Of a stretch of DNA of 64,000 bases, positions 17,334-24,168 are shown piece after piece. Where the stretch lies: contig JAKIWV010000001.1 of assembly GCA_022749815.1 (NCBI GenBank), positions 516,124-580,123 of the forward strand, given 5' to 3'. The position numbers and the translations under genes were made by a program. The notes below the pieces were generated by a model. The model did not search any database and was not told the origin of the DNA. It was given only the letters and a program-made list of their open reading frames with translations. Position 1 is the first letter of the stretch, and every line of letters begins with the position of its first letter. The DNA comes from Thermoplasmata archaeon. Its GTDB lineage: Archaea > Thermoplasmatota > Thermoplasmata > Lutacidiplasmatales > UBA184.

Positions 17334-18367
17334 CGGCGCCGGTGCACGGGTTTCTCGCGGGCGGGGGTCGACGATGGGGCACCTCCTCCCGGCGGGGCCG
17401 GGGGATGAGCCCCCGGGGCCCCCGGACCTTGGTCGAGCGCGCCGGGTCGGATCGGCGCGGTGGTCTCGCGACGGCTCAGTTCCTCGGTGCTCTGCTGCTC
17501 GAGGTAGCGCACCATCGACGGCCAGATCATCTGGTCGGTCCGGACCTTGTTCTCGAAATTGTGCTCGCTCACGAACTTCGCGAAGGCCGTGGTCGTGGCG
17601 GCGTCCCAGGTGCCGCTCTTGGGGCCGAGGAGATACCCGAGGACCCCTAGGGAGCGCTGGACGGCCATCACGGTCTCGGGGGTGAACGGGAGGAGGGTCG
17701 TCGGGTCCTCGCGTGCCAGCAGCGTCATGTCGTAGATGCGGAAGATCCGGTCGAGCTCCTCGATCGGAGTCGGATGGTCATCGACCCGGACGTCGATCCA
17801 CCGGTCGAGTCCTCCGCGGTAGCCGCCGCGTTCCTTCCATACGAGCAACGCGGCGGACTGCATCCCCCGCCGGTCGCCGCCTTCCCGCTGTCCCGCTACG
17901 AGCGCGGCGAGCAGCCGCTCGGGCAGGTCGCCGGGCGTCGTTTCGTACGAGCGGGCCATCGCCTGGACGACCTCCGCGGAGAACAGGATGTTTCCCTGGC
18001 ACGCGTAGCCCTTGCCCACGACGTGGCCCGCCCAGTCGAGACATCGCGTGCCCGTGAAGGCCGCCGCCCGGCCCTTTCCGTCGACCACCCCGAACTGGAG
18101 GTCCTCGCGGTCCGGCGCCTCCCGGCTCAGTCGTTGAACGACCTCGGAGGCGGAGAAGCCTTCCCGGAGCATCTCGAGACCCTTCGGTCCTTGGGAGCCG
18201 TCGGACATGGCCTGCGTGGCGAGCACGCCGATCCGGGCCTGTCCCCACGGCACGACGGCGCCGGCGGCGATGAATTTTGACTGTACGGCCACGCCCCATT
18301 CCCCCCGCTGGGGGTCCCAGGCCACGATCGAGAACGTTCCGTGCGGGGACAACGGCCGGCTCGGCAT
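17324..18367 (-). CDS. DUF1028 Ntn-hydrolase-like protein with C-terminal extension
   Basis: 347 residues. Residues 1-215 are DUF1028: HGTFSIVAWDP at the N-terminus, WGVAVQSKFIAAGAVVPW, GVLATQAMSD and QSAALLVW. The family resembles N-terminal nucleophile hydrolases and often neighbours peptide or amino-acid degradation genes; its activity is not established. Residues ~235-300 (TPETVMAVQRSLGVLGY to MIWPSMVRYLEQQ) look like a peptidoglycan-binding-type helical repeat, followed by a Pro-rich tail. The ATG is ~27 nt from a TTCTTATCC box. Confidence 0.8.
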   Translation of the reverse strand: MPSRPLSPHGTFSIVAWDPQRGEWGVAVQSKFIAAGAVVPWGQARIGVLATQAMSDGSQGPKGLEMLREGFSASEVVQRLSREAPDREDLQFGVVDGKGRAAAFTGTRCLDWAGHVVGKGYACQGNILFSAEVVQAMARSYETTPGDLPERLLAALVAGQREGGDRRGMQSAALLVWKERGGYRGGLDRWIDVRVDDHPTPIEELDRIFRIYDMTLLAREDPTTLLPFTPETVMAVQRSLGVLGYLLGPKSGTWDAATTTAFAKFVSEHNFENKVRTDQMIWPSMVRYLEQQSTEELSRRETTAPIRPGALDQGPGAPGAHPPAPPGGGAPSSTPAREKPVHRRRSK

Positions 18368-18391
18368 CGGCGCAGGAGGAGAGTCGGGAGG

Positions 18392-18398
18392 GATAAGA
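18392..18398 (-). promoter_or_regulatory. TATA box of the DUF1028 gene
   Basis: TTCTTATC on the minus strand centred ~27 nt before the DUF1028 ATG, consistent with a leaderless transcript. Confidence 0.5.
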
Positions 18399-18421
18399 AC
18401 GAAGGGGGCACGACCGAACGG

Positions 18422-19063
18422 CTAGGCTTCCTCGGGCGCGATGCCCGGAGGCAGCTTGGCCGGCGGGCCGGTGCGGGCCGCGCCCGGTGTCGGCAGCGGG
18501 ACGCGGTCGCGGACCGTCTCCCAGAGCCGGTCGAGCGGGGTCCAGAATCCCGCCGTAGCGCCCTCCCGTTCGAAGACGGTCTGCGCTTCGATTACGCAGG
18601 CCTGCATGTCGGTCAGGTCGATGCTGAGGCTGGGGGCGAGCTCGACGGCCGCCTTCGCGAGGAGCAGCTGGGTTTCCGCCCACAGTCGGGCCTTCTTCGC
18701 GTCGCGGTCCGCGGGGGTGAGCTTCGAGTCGGGGTCCCAATGGGGTGGCTGGGGGGCCGGGATCGTGACGCGGAGACGGATCCACGGTTCGGGGATCGTC
18801 GGCCACCGAGGCTCGGCCAGCCGGACAGCGAATTGGTCGAGGGCTTTCTCGGCGTCGGGGAATTCACCCGCCGTCAGCGTAGAGGCCGCGCGTTCGAGCG
18901 GCTTCACGAGGTCGACATTCGGCGCGCCCCTCCAGATCGGGAGCCTCAGAACGATCCGGTCGGGAGCGAGCCGCCGCAGCGCGACCTGCACCCGGTCGCT
19001 TCCAGGGGTCGGAACCGGGAGCGGCGCGTCGACGTCGGGGGGCTTGTTCGGAGCGCCGGGCAT
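18422..19063 (-). CDS. Hypothetical protein downstream of geranylgeranyl reductase
   Basis: 213 residues; ATG at 19063 with GGGGACC just upstream as a possible ribosome-binding site. It is soluble, rich in Pro, Leu and Asp, with a Pro-rich N-terminus, a middle block including LDQFAVRLAEPRWPTIPEPW and a helical block with AETQLLLAKAAVELAP. I recognise no family. It follows the reductase by 17 nt and is probably co-transcribed with the reductase and ferredoxin; a role in membrane lipid reduction is only a guess. Confidence 0.65.
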   Translation of the reverse strand: MPGAPNKPPDVDAPLPVPTPGSDRVQVALRRLAPDRIVLRLPIWRGAPNVDLVKPLERAASTLTAGEFPDAEKALDQFAVRLAEPRWPTIPEPWIRLRVTIPAPQPPHWDPDSKLTPADRDAKKARLWAETQLLLAKAAVELAPSLSIDLTDMQACVIEAQTVFEREGATAGFWTPLDRLWETVRDRVPLPTPGAARTGPPAKLPPGIAPEEA

Positions 19064-19080
19064 GAGGTCCCCTGCATTCC

Positions 19081-20271
19081 CTACAGGAACGCCGCGAACT
19101 CCTTGGTCACTTCGGGATACTTTGTCTGCACGGCTTTGAGGATGTTCAAGACGGAGAGTTTCTCGAGCTTGACGTCTTGGAGGGCGTCGATGATCTTGTC
19201 GAAGACCTCGTCGGGGAGCGTGCAGAGCTTTTCCTTCGCGAGCCAGTTTCGGTAGAGCTTGTCCTCGAGCTGTGCCCGCCAGCCTTTCTCGTAGGCCTGG
19301 AGGAATTCCTTCGACGTGTCGTTCGCGGTGATCGCCCGGACGGCGACCTCCCCCGCGATCTTGCCCGCGATGCAGCCATTGGCGATGCCGCCACCGGTGA
19401 GCGGGTCGATCATCCGGGCCGCGTCTCCGACCAGCATGAGGCCGCCCGCCACGGTCTGTTTCATGGGCGGAGAGATCGAGACGCCCCCTCCGACCATGTC
19501 GATCTTCTTGCCCTTCGCGTAGCCGGGGTGCTCGGCGATCCACTTGTCGAGGTACATCTTCACGTCGGCCGGGTTGTGGAGCTTCGACACCTGGACACCG
19601 ATGCCGACATTGGCCAGTCCCTCGGCCTTGGGGAAGATCCAGACGTAGCCACCCGGCGCGCACTTGCCGAGATAGAAGTCGCAGTAGCGCACGTCGGAGT
19701 CGACGTTCGTCATTCGGTATTGGATACAGGAGTCCATGTCCCGAAGCTGCAGGTTGGTCGGCAGCCCGGCCCAACGACCGACCTGGGATTCGAAGCCGTC
19801 CGCGCCGATGATGATCGGGGCCCGAATCTCGAACGTCTCGCCGAACTGCTTCGCCGTGACCCCCACGAAGTGACCGTCGTCGCGGAGCAGGCTCACCGCG
19901 GCGGTCTTGAGCATGATCTCGGCGCCGGCATTGGCGGCATCGATCGCGAGCTGCTTATCGAACGAGTCTCGTTCGACGACGTAACCGACCTCGTTGCCCG
20001 CGTGCTTTTCGTTGATCTCGAGGACCTGCTCGGACGGCGAGTAGATCCGGGCTCCCTCGACCTCGACGTTGATCCAATGGGAAGAGGGCTTGATCCCGAC
20101 CTCCTCGAGCCAGGACTTGCTCATTCCCTCGCCACACCGAACGGGCGAGCCGATCTCCTGGCGCTTTTCGATGATCAGGGTCTTGGCGCCGTTCTTGGCC
20201 GCCCACTTGGCGGTCATCGAGCCGGCCGGGCCAGCGCCGATGACCAGGACATCCGTCTTCAAATTCTGCAC
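19081..20271 (-). CDS. Geranylgeranyl reductase family protein (archaeal lipid reductase)
   Basis: 396 residues. FAD-binding VLVIGAGPAGSMTAKWAA at the N-terminus, the family signature GSPVRCGEGM, the substrate-region motif GGYVWIFPKAEGLANVGIG, and the second FAD motif LMLVGDAARMIDPLTGGGI. Digeranylgeranylglycerophospholipid reductases saturate the isoprenoid chains of archaeal membrane lipids at the membrane face. A dedicated 4Fe-4S ferredoxin lies 27 nt upstream in the same operon, as in Methanosarcina, where a neighbouring ferredoxin is needed for full reduction. This pair is strong archaeal evidence. Lower GC in codon use than neighbours suggests high expression. Confidence 0.9.
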   Translation of the reverse strand: MQNLKTDVLVIGAGPAGSMTAKWAAKNGAKTLIIEKRQEIGSPVRCGEGMSKSWLEEVGIKPSSHWINVEVEGARIYSPSEQVLEINEKHAGNEVGYVVERDSFDKQLAIDAANAGAEIMLKTAAVSLLRDDGHFVGVTAKQFGETFEIRAPIIIGADGFESQVGRWAGLPTNLQLRDMDSCIQYRMTNVDSDVRYCDFYLGKCAPGGYVWIFPKAEGLANVGIGVQVSKLHNPADVKMYLDKWIAEHPGYAKGKKIDMVGGGVSISPPMKQTVAGGLMLVGDAARMIDPLTGGGIANGCIAGKIAGEVAVRAITANDTSKEFLQAYEKGWRAQLEDKLYRNWLAKEKLCTLPDEVFDKIIDALQDVKLEKLSVLNILKAVQTKYPEVTKEFAAFL

Positions 20272-20298
20272 GGTAGCTCCCTCGTAAGATCCCGCCGC

Positions 20299-20490
20299 TC
20301 ACCCGATCTCGATCGCGCCCACAGGGCAGGCCCGAACACAGATCTCGCAGCGGGTGCAGATCTTCTCGTCGAACGTGATGCGGGTCTCGTCCAGATAGAT
20401 ACAGTTGAGGGGGCAGATCCCGACGCACGCGCCGCAGTAGATGCAAATCTGGCCGCTCGATTCGATGTGGAGCGTCTTCTTGCTCGGCAT
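20299..20490 (-). CDS. 2[4Fe-4S] ferredoxin, probable partner of the lipid reductase
   Basis: 63 residues, normal for small archaeal ferredoxins. Two cluster motifs: CIYCGACVGICP and CTRCEICVRACP, each CxxCxxCxxxCP, giving two [4Fe-4S] clusters. It lies first in the operon with the geranylgeranyl reductase, so it most likely supplies electrons for isoprenoid chain saturation. The TATTAA box ~37 nt upstream gives a short leader. Confidence 0.92.
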   Translation of the reverse strand: MPSKKTLHIESSGQICIYCGACVGICPLNCIYLDETRITFDEKICTRCEICVRACPVGAIEIG

Positions 20491-20523
20491 GCGCCGTATC
20501 GGGCCCTGTCACCGGGTCCTATG

Positions 20524-20531
20524 GTATTAAG
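20524..20531 (-). promoter_or_regulatory. TATA box of the ferredoxin-reductase operon
   Basis: TTAATACC on the minus strand, centred ~37 nt before the ferredoxin ATG and following the trxB stop by ~20 nt. Confidence 0.5.
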
Positions 20532-20551
20532 GGTTTCAGGCCGCCATCGGG

Positions 20552-21574
20552 CTACGGCCGCGCGCCGGGCTTCCCCGCCGAGGATTCCTGCTCTTCCAGC
20601 CAGCGCTCCGCATCGATCGCTGCCATGCATCCGAGGCCGGCGGCAGACACGGCCTGCCGGTACCGATGGTCGTAGACATCCCCGGCGGCGAAGACTCCCT
20701 CGACCGAGGTGCGCGTTGTCTGATGCGTCTTGACATACCCATTCGGCTCGAGCTCGACCTGCCCGCGCAGCATCGATGTCGCCGGGTCGTAGCCGATCGC
20801 CACGAAGAGACCCTGCACCGGTAGAACGGTGGACTCTCCCGTGAGCACGTGGCGGAGCCGGAGGCCCTCGACCGTCGTGCTGCCCAGCACTTCCTCGACG
20901 ACGGTGTCGAAGCGGAAGGAGATCTTCGGATGGTTCCGGGCGCGGTCGGCCATGATCCGGCTGGCCCGGAGGGACGACCGCCGGTGGATGACGGTCACGT
21001 GCGTGGCGAAGCGAGTGAGGAAGAGCGCTTCCTCCATGGCCGAATCGCCCCCGCCCACGCAGGCGAGCTCCTTCCCCCGAAAGAAGAATCCGTCACAGGT
21101 GGCGCAGGCGGACACCCCGTGGCCCATCAGTCGCTGTTCCGAGGGCAGATTGAGCCAGCGGGCGTTCGCCCCGCTGGCAAGAACGACGCTGTCCGCTTCG
21201 ATCACGCCCGCGGTGCCCAGCGTCAGTCGGAACGGACGGCGCGTGAAGTCGACGGAGACGACGCGGTCGTCGATGAACTCCGTCCCGAACCGGGCCGCCT
21301 GGGTCCGCATCCGCTCGACCAGCTCGGGCCCCTGGATGCCTTCGGGGAAACCGGGAAAGTTCTCAACGTCGCTCGTGATCATGAGCTGCCCGCCCGCGGG
21401 AACACCCGACACCAGGACCGGCTTCAGATTTGCCCGGGCCGAGTAGATCGCCGCGGTGAGGCCGGCGGGGCCGCTCCCGACGATGACGACGCGGGTGTGA
21501 CGGGGCGGCGCCTCGGCCGGCATGTCCCGCACAGCGGGCGCGAGGTTCTTATGATTGCTTGCGGCGGAGTTCAT
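20552..21574 (-). CDS. trxB: Thioredoxin reductase
   Basis: 340 residues. FAD-binding VIVGSGPAGLTAAIYSARA after a ~27-residue N-terminal extension, redox-active CATC in ACATCDGFFFRG, NAD(P)-binding CVGGGDSAMEEALFL, and the C-terminal FAD motif VEGVFAAGDVYDHRYRQA. It reduces thioredoxin-like proteins with NAD(P)H. Its ATG overlaps the stop of the flavin reductase gene (ATGA), placing it last in the ABC exporter / flavin reductase operon. Confidence 0.95.
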   Translation of the reverse strand: MNSAASNHKNLAPAVRDMPAEAPPRHTRVVIVGSGPAGLTAAIYSARANLKPVLVSGVPAGGQLMITSDVENFPGFPEGIQGPELVERMRTQAARFGTEFIDDRVVSVDFTRRPFRLTLGTAGVIEADSVVLASGANARWLNLPSEQRLMGHGVSACATCDGFFFRGKELACVGGGDSAMEEALFLTRFATHVTVIHRRSSLRASRIMADRARNHPKISFRFDTVVEEVLGSTTVEGLRLRHVLTGESTVLPVQGLFVAIGYDPATSMLRGQVELEPNGYVKTHQTTRTSVEGVFAAGDVYDHRYRQAVSAAGLGCMAAIDAERWLEEQESSAGKPGARP

Positions 21575-22101
21575 CGGGGGGGCCCGGTGGGCAGGCGGAG
21601 GACGTCGTTCGGCTCCGCCTCAGCGTACCCGCGCCGATAGAACAGCAGGGGAGAGCCGTCCGGTCCCTCCTCCAGCGTCACCACCCGCCCCAGCACCAGC
21701 GTGTGGTCCCCGGCGGGGATCTCCTGCTCCACCTGGCACTCGAAAACGGCGAGAGCGCCGTCGAGGAGGGCGGCGCCGGTGGTCCCTCGGTGGACGTCGA
21801 TGCCAGCGAACTTCTCCTCCGCCGGAACGCGGCTCGCGAACCGCTGGCTCACGCCCCGCTGATGGGCGGCGAGGACGCTCACCGCGAAGGCACCCGACCG
21901 ATGGATCGTGGGCCAAGCCTCGGCGTCGTGGCTGATGGACACCAGGACCCGTGGGGGGTCCAGCGAGACCGAGAGGAACGCGTTGACCGTGAGCCCGCGG
22001 TCGAGGCCCTCCTCCCTGGCTGTGACTACGGAAACACCCGTCGCCCAACGCGCCATCAACTGGCGGAAATGGGCCGGGTCTACCGAGGGGGTTGTGGGCA
22101 T
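21571..22101 (-). CDS. Flavin reductase-like FMN-binding protein
   Basis: 176 residues from ATG 22101, just after the permease stop; the frame is open upstream but only within the permease gene. FRQLMARWATGVSVVTA, LTVNAFLSVSLDPPRVLVSIS, FAVSVLAAHQRGVSQRFA, AVFECQVEQEIPAGDHTLVLGRV (quoted in parts) are the split-barrel flavin reductase signatures, normal length. Such proteins reduce FMN/FAD with NAD(P)H, or serve as the reductase part of two-component monooxygenases. Overlap with trxB suggests a redox operon. Confidence 0.9.
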   Translation of the reverse strand: MPTTPSVDPAHFRQLMARWATGVSVVTAREEGLDRGLTVNAFLSVSLDPPRVLVSISHDAEAWPTIHRSGAFAVSVLAAHQRGVSQRFASRVPAEEKFAGIDVHRGTTGAALLDGALAVFECQVEQEIPAGDHTLVLGRVVTLEEGPDGSPLLFYRRGYAEAEPNDVLRLPTGPPR

Positions 22102-22111
22102 CGAACCCACG

Positions 22112-23212
22112 CTACTCATCCCGCCACTTGAAGAAACGGACGGCGAGGAGGAAGACGACGATCGCCGCGGCGAACACGCCGAGAACATCGAAGAGCGCTC
22201 GCGTTGTGTTGGCGAAGAGCATCACCTGGTCCATCCCGTCTATCACGTAGTACAGCGGAAGAATGTGGGCGAAGCTCTGCAGCGCGGGCGGGAAAAGGGA
22301 GACCTGGAAAAACGTGCCCGAGAGGAACATCATCGGGAAGGTGATGATGTTCCCGATCAACGCCGCGCTCTCCGGTGTTTTCGCGACCGACCCCGCGAGC
22401 ATTCCCAGCGACACGAAGAGGAGCGGTCCGGCGATCAGGAACGGAACGAGACCGAGGGAGATCGTCACGTGGGCGCCGAACAACTCGACCCCGGCGCCGA
22501 TCATGATCCCTGCCGTGACGAACGTCAGGGCGACGTACCACAGGATGTGCGATGTGAGCCATTCCGATCGCGTGAGTGGCGTCAGCGAGAGTTCGCGGAA
22601 AATCCCTTCCTTCCGGTACGAGGCGGCGATGTCGACCATCGAGAACATCGGGCTCGTCAGGATCGAGAAGCCGATCAGTCCTGGGATGAGGTAGTCGATG
22701 TAGGTGTAGACCTGGCTTCCCACGTGTTGCTGAGTGATTCCTATGATGGCAGAACCGTTCGAGGCGTGGAGGTTGAAGAAACTCGAGACGCCCTGCACCG
22801 CACCGAGCACCTCCCCGCTCGACGCTGCATCGGCGAGGTTCGTGTAGACGGTCACGTTGACGGGCCGATGCGCGAGATAACTCGCCTCGAAACCGGACGG
22901 GATGACGAGACCGACCGGATCGCCGTTCCGACCGAGCTGCGAGGCGAAGCCGGAGGCGTTCCAGTTGACGACCTGGACCTTGACGAAAGTAGTGTTGTTT
23001 AGCTCGGCCAGGTATTGCACACTCACCGGGGAATTGTGGTCGAGGTTGAGGACCGTCAGGGGGACCGCGCTGTTGCCGGTCGCGGAGAAAATGAGTCCGA
23101 AGAGACCGATCAGGATGATCGGGAAGATCAAGGAGAAGAACAACGCGACCGGGTTTCGGAGATACGACCGGACGACGATCTTAAGGTCCGCGGTGATGCG
23201 GCCAAGCCTCAT
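22112..23212 (-). CDS. ABC-2 type transporter permease
   Basis: 366 residues from ATG 23212, which overlaps the ATPase stop by 4 nt. One N-terminal helix (about residues 22-42) is followed by a ~150-residue extracellular domain rich in Asn/Thr/Ser with several N-x-S/T sequons, then five C-terminal helices, the usual ABC2_membrane_3 arrangement. YRKEGIFRELSLTPLTRSEW is the conserved coupling-helix region. With the adjacent ATPase it forms a two-gene exporter; the substrate is unknown (drug, lipid or polymer exporters share this form). Confidence 0.88.
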   Translation of the reverse strand: MRLGRITADLKIVVRSYLRNPVALFFSLIFPIILIGLFGLIFSATGNSAVPLTVLNLDHNSPVSVQYLAELNNTTFVKVQVVNWNASGFASQLGRNGDPVGLVIPSGFEASYLAHRPVNVTVYTNLADAASSGEVLGAVQGVSSFFNLHASNGSAIIGITQQHVGSQVYTYIDYLIPGLIGFSILTSPMFSMVDIAASYRKEGIFRELSLTPLTRSEWLTSHILWYVALTFVTAGIMIGAGVELFGAHVTISLGLVPFLIAGPLLFVSLGMLAGSVAKTPESAALIGNIITFPMMFLSGTFFQVSLFPPALQSFAHILPLYYVIDGMDQVMLFANTTRALFDVLGVFAAAIVVFLLAVRFFKWRDE

Positions 23213-24141
23213 CCGTCCGCCTCCGATTTGAGCGCCCCGTCGTCCATCTCCCCCACCAGCCGGACGAAGACGTCTTCGAGGGTGTCCTGCACCGTCGTGA
23301 AGTTCTGCCACGGGAGGCCGCTCGCTTCGACGGCCGAGAGGACCCGGAGGGCGTCAGTTTTCTCGCGGAGCTCGACATCGACGCGGCTGTCCATGGACAC
23401 CACGGTCAGGCCGAGTCGGGCCCGGAGATACTCCGCGAGGGCCGGGGGGGCCTGGAACCGAAGCCGCCCGGGCCTCCCGTGAGCGGTGATGATCTCGTTC
23501 GGGGTTCCCGCGGCGATGATCCGCCCGTGGTGGATAATCGCCACCTGGTCGGCGAGAACTTCCGCCTCTTCGAGGTAATGGGTCGTGAGAAAGACGGTGC
23601 GGCCCTCCGACTTCAGGGTGCGGATGACCCGCCAGATCGCGCGACGTGCGGTCGGGTCGAGTCCGGTCGTAGGCTCGTCTAGGAAGCAAGTCTCCGGGTC
23701 GTTCGTGAGCGCGAGGGCCAGGCCGAGCTTCTGTTTCTGGCCCCCGGAGAGTGTGTCGAAACGCGAACTGGCCTTGTCGGAAAGCTGCACGCGGGAGAGG
23801 AGCTCGTCAGGGTCAGGCTTCGTGTGGAACAGGCTCCCGTAGTACTGGACCGCTTCTCGGGGAGTAATCTTCTCGAAGAAGCGAAAGTCCTGGGGGATTA
23901 CCCCGATCCGGAGGTGCAAGCGGTACGCGTCCGACCACGGGTCGAGCCCGAGCACCGAGACGGATCCGCCTGTCGCTCGACGAAGCCCCTCCAGGATCTC
24001 AACGGTCGTCGTCTTCCCTGCACCGTTGGGACCGAGGAATGCGAAGACCTCGCCCACGCGCACACGGAAGCTGATTCCGTCCACCGCGCGAAGGGGACCG
24101 TACTCCTTGGAGAGGTTCTGCACCTCAATCGCCGTCGCCAC
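23209..24141 (-). CDS. ABC transporter ATP-binding protein (exporter type)
   Basis: 310 residues. Walker A GPNGAGKTTT, Q-loop VIPQDFRFFEKITP, signature LSGGQKQKLGLAL, Walker B TCFLDEPTTGLD, H-loop LTTHYLEEAEVLAD. The ~75-residue C-terminal extension after the nucleotide-binding domain is typical of DrrA/CcmA-like exporters. It is the first gene of a four-gene minus-strand operon with the permease, flavin reductase and trxB. The ATG sits ~24 nt from a TATA-like box, so it is probably leaderless. Confidence 0.93.
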   Translation of the reverse strand: MATAIEVQNLSKEYGPLRAVDGISFRVRVGEVFAFLGPNGAGKTTTVEILEGLRRATGGSVSVLGLDPWSDAYRLHLRIGVIPQDFRFFEKITPREAVQYYGSLFHTKPDPDELLSRVQLSDKASSRFDTLSGGQKQKLGLALALTNDPETCFLDEPTTGLDPTARRAIWRVIRTLKSEGRTVFLTTHYLEEAEVLADQVAIIHHGRIIAAGTPNEIITAHGRPGRLRFQAPPALAEYLRARLGLTVVSMDSRVDVELREKTDALRVLSAVEASGLPWQNFTTVQDTLEDVFVRLVGEMDDGALKSEADG

Positions 24142-24161
24142 GAAGGGCCGGTCGGACCGGC

Positions 24162-24168
24162 CTTATGA
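24162..24168 (-). promoter_or_regulatory. TATA-like box of the ABC exporter / trxB operon
   Basis: TCATAAG on the minus strand centred ~24 nt before the ATPase ATG; it overlaps the 3' end of the debranching-enzyme gene. Confidence 0.45.

Noticed and set aside
22094-22110. tRNA T-arm-like sequence on the minus strand (GTGGG TTCGATG CCCAC)
   Set aside because: There is no matching acceptor stem, D-arm or anticodon arm, and the upstream side is the well-supported 3' end of the ABC-2 permease. The ATG of the flavin reductase lies inside it.
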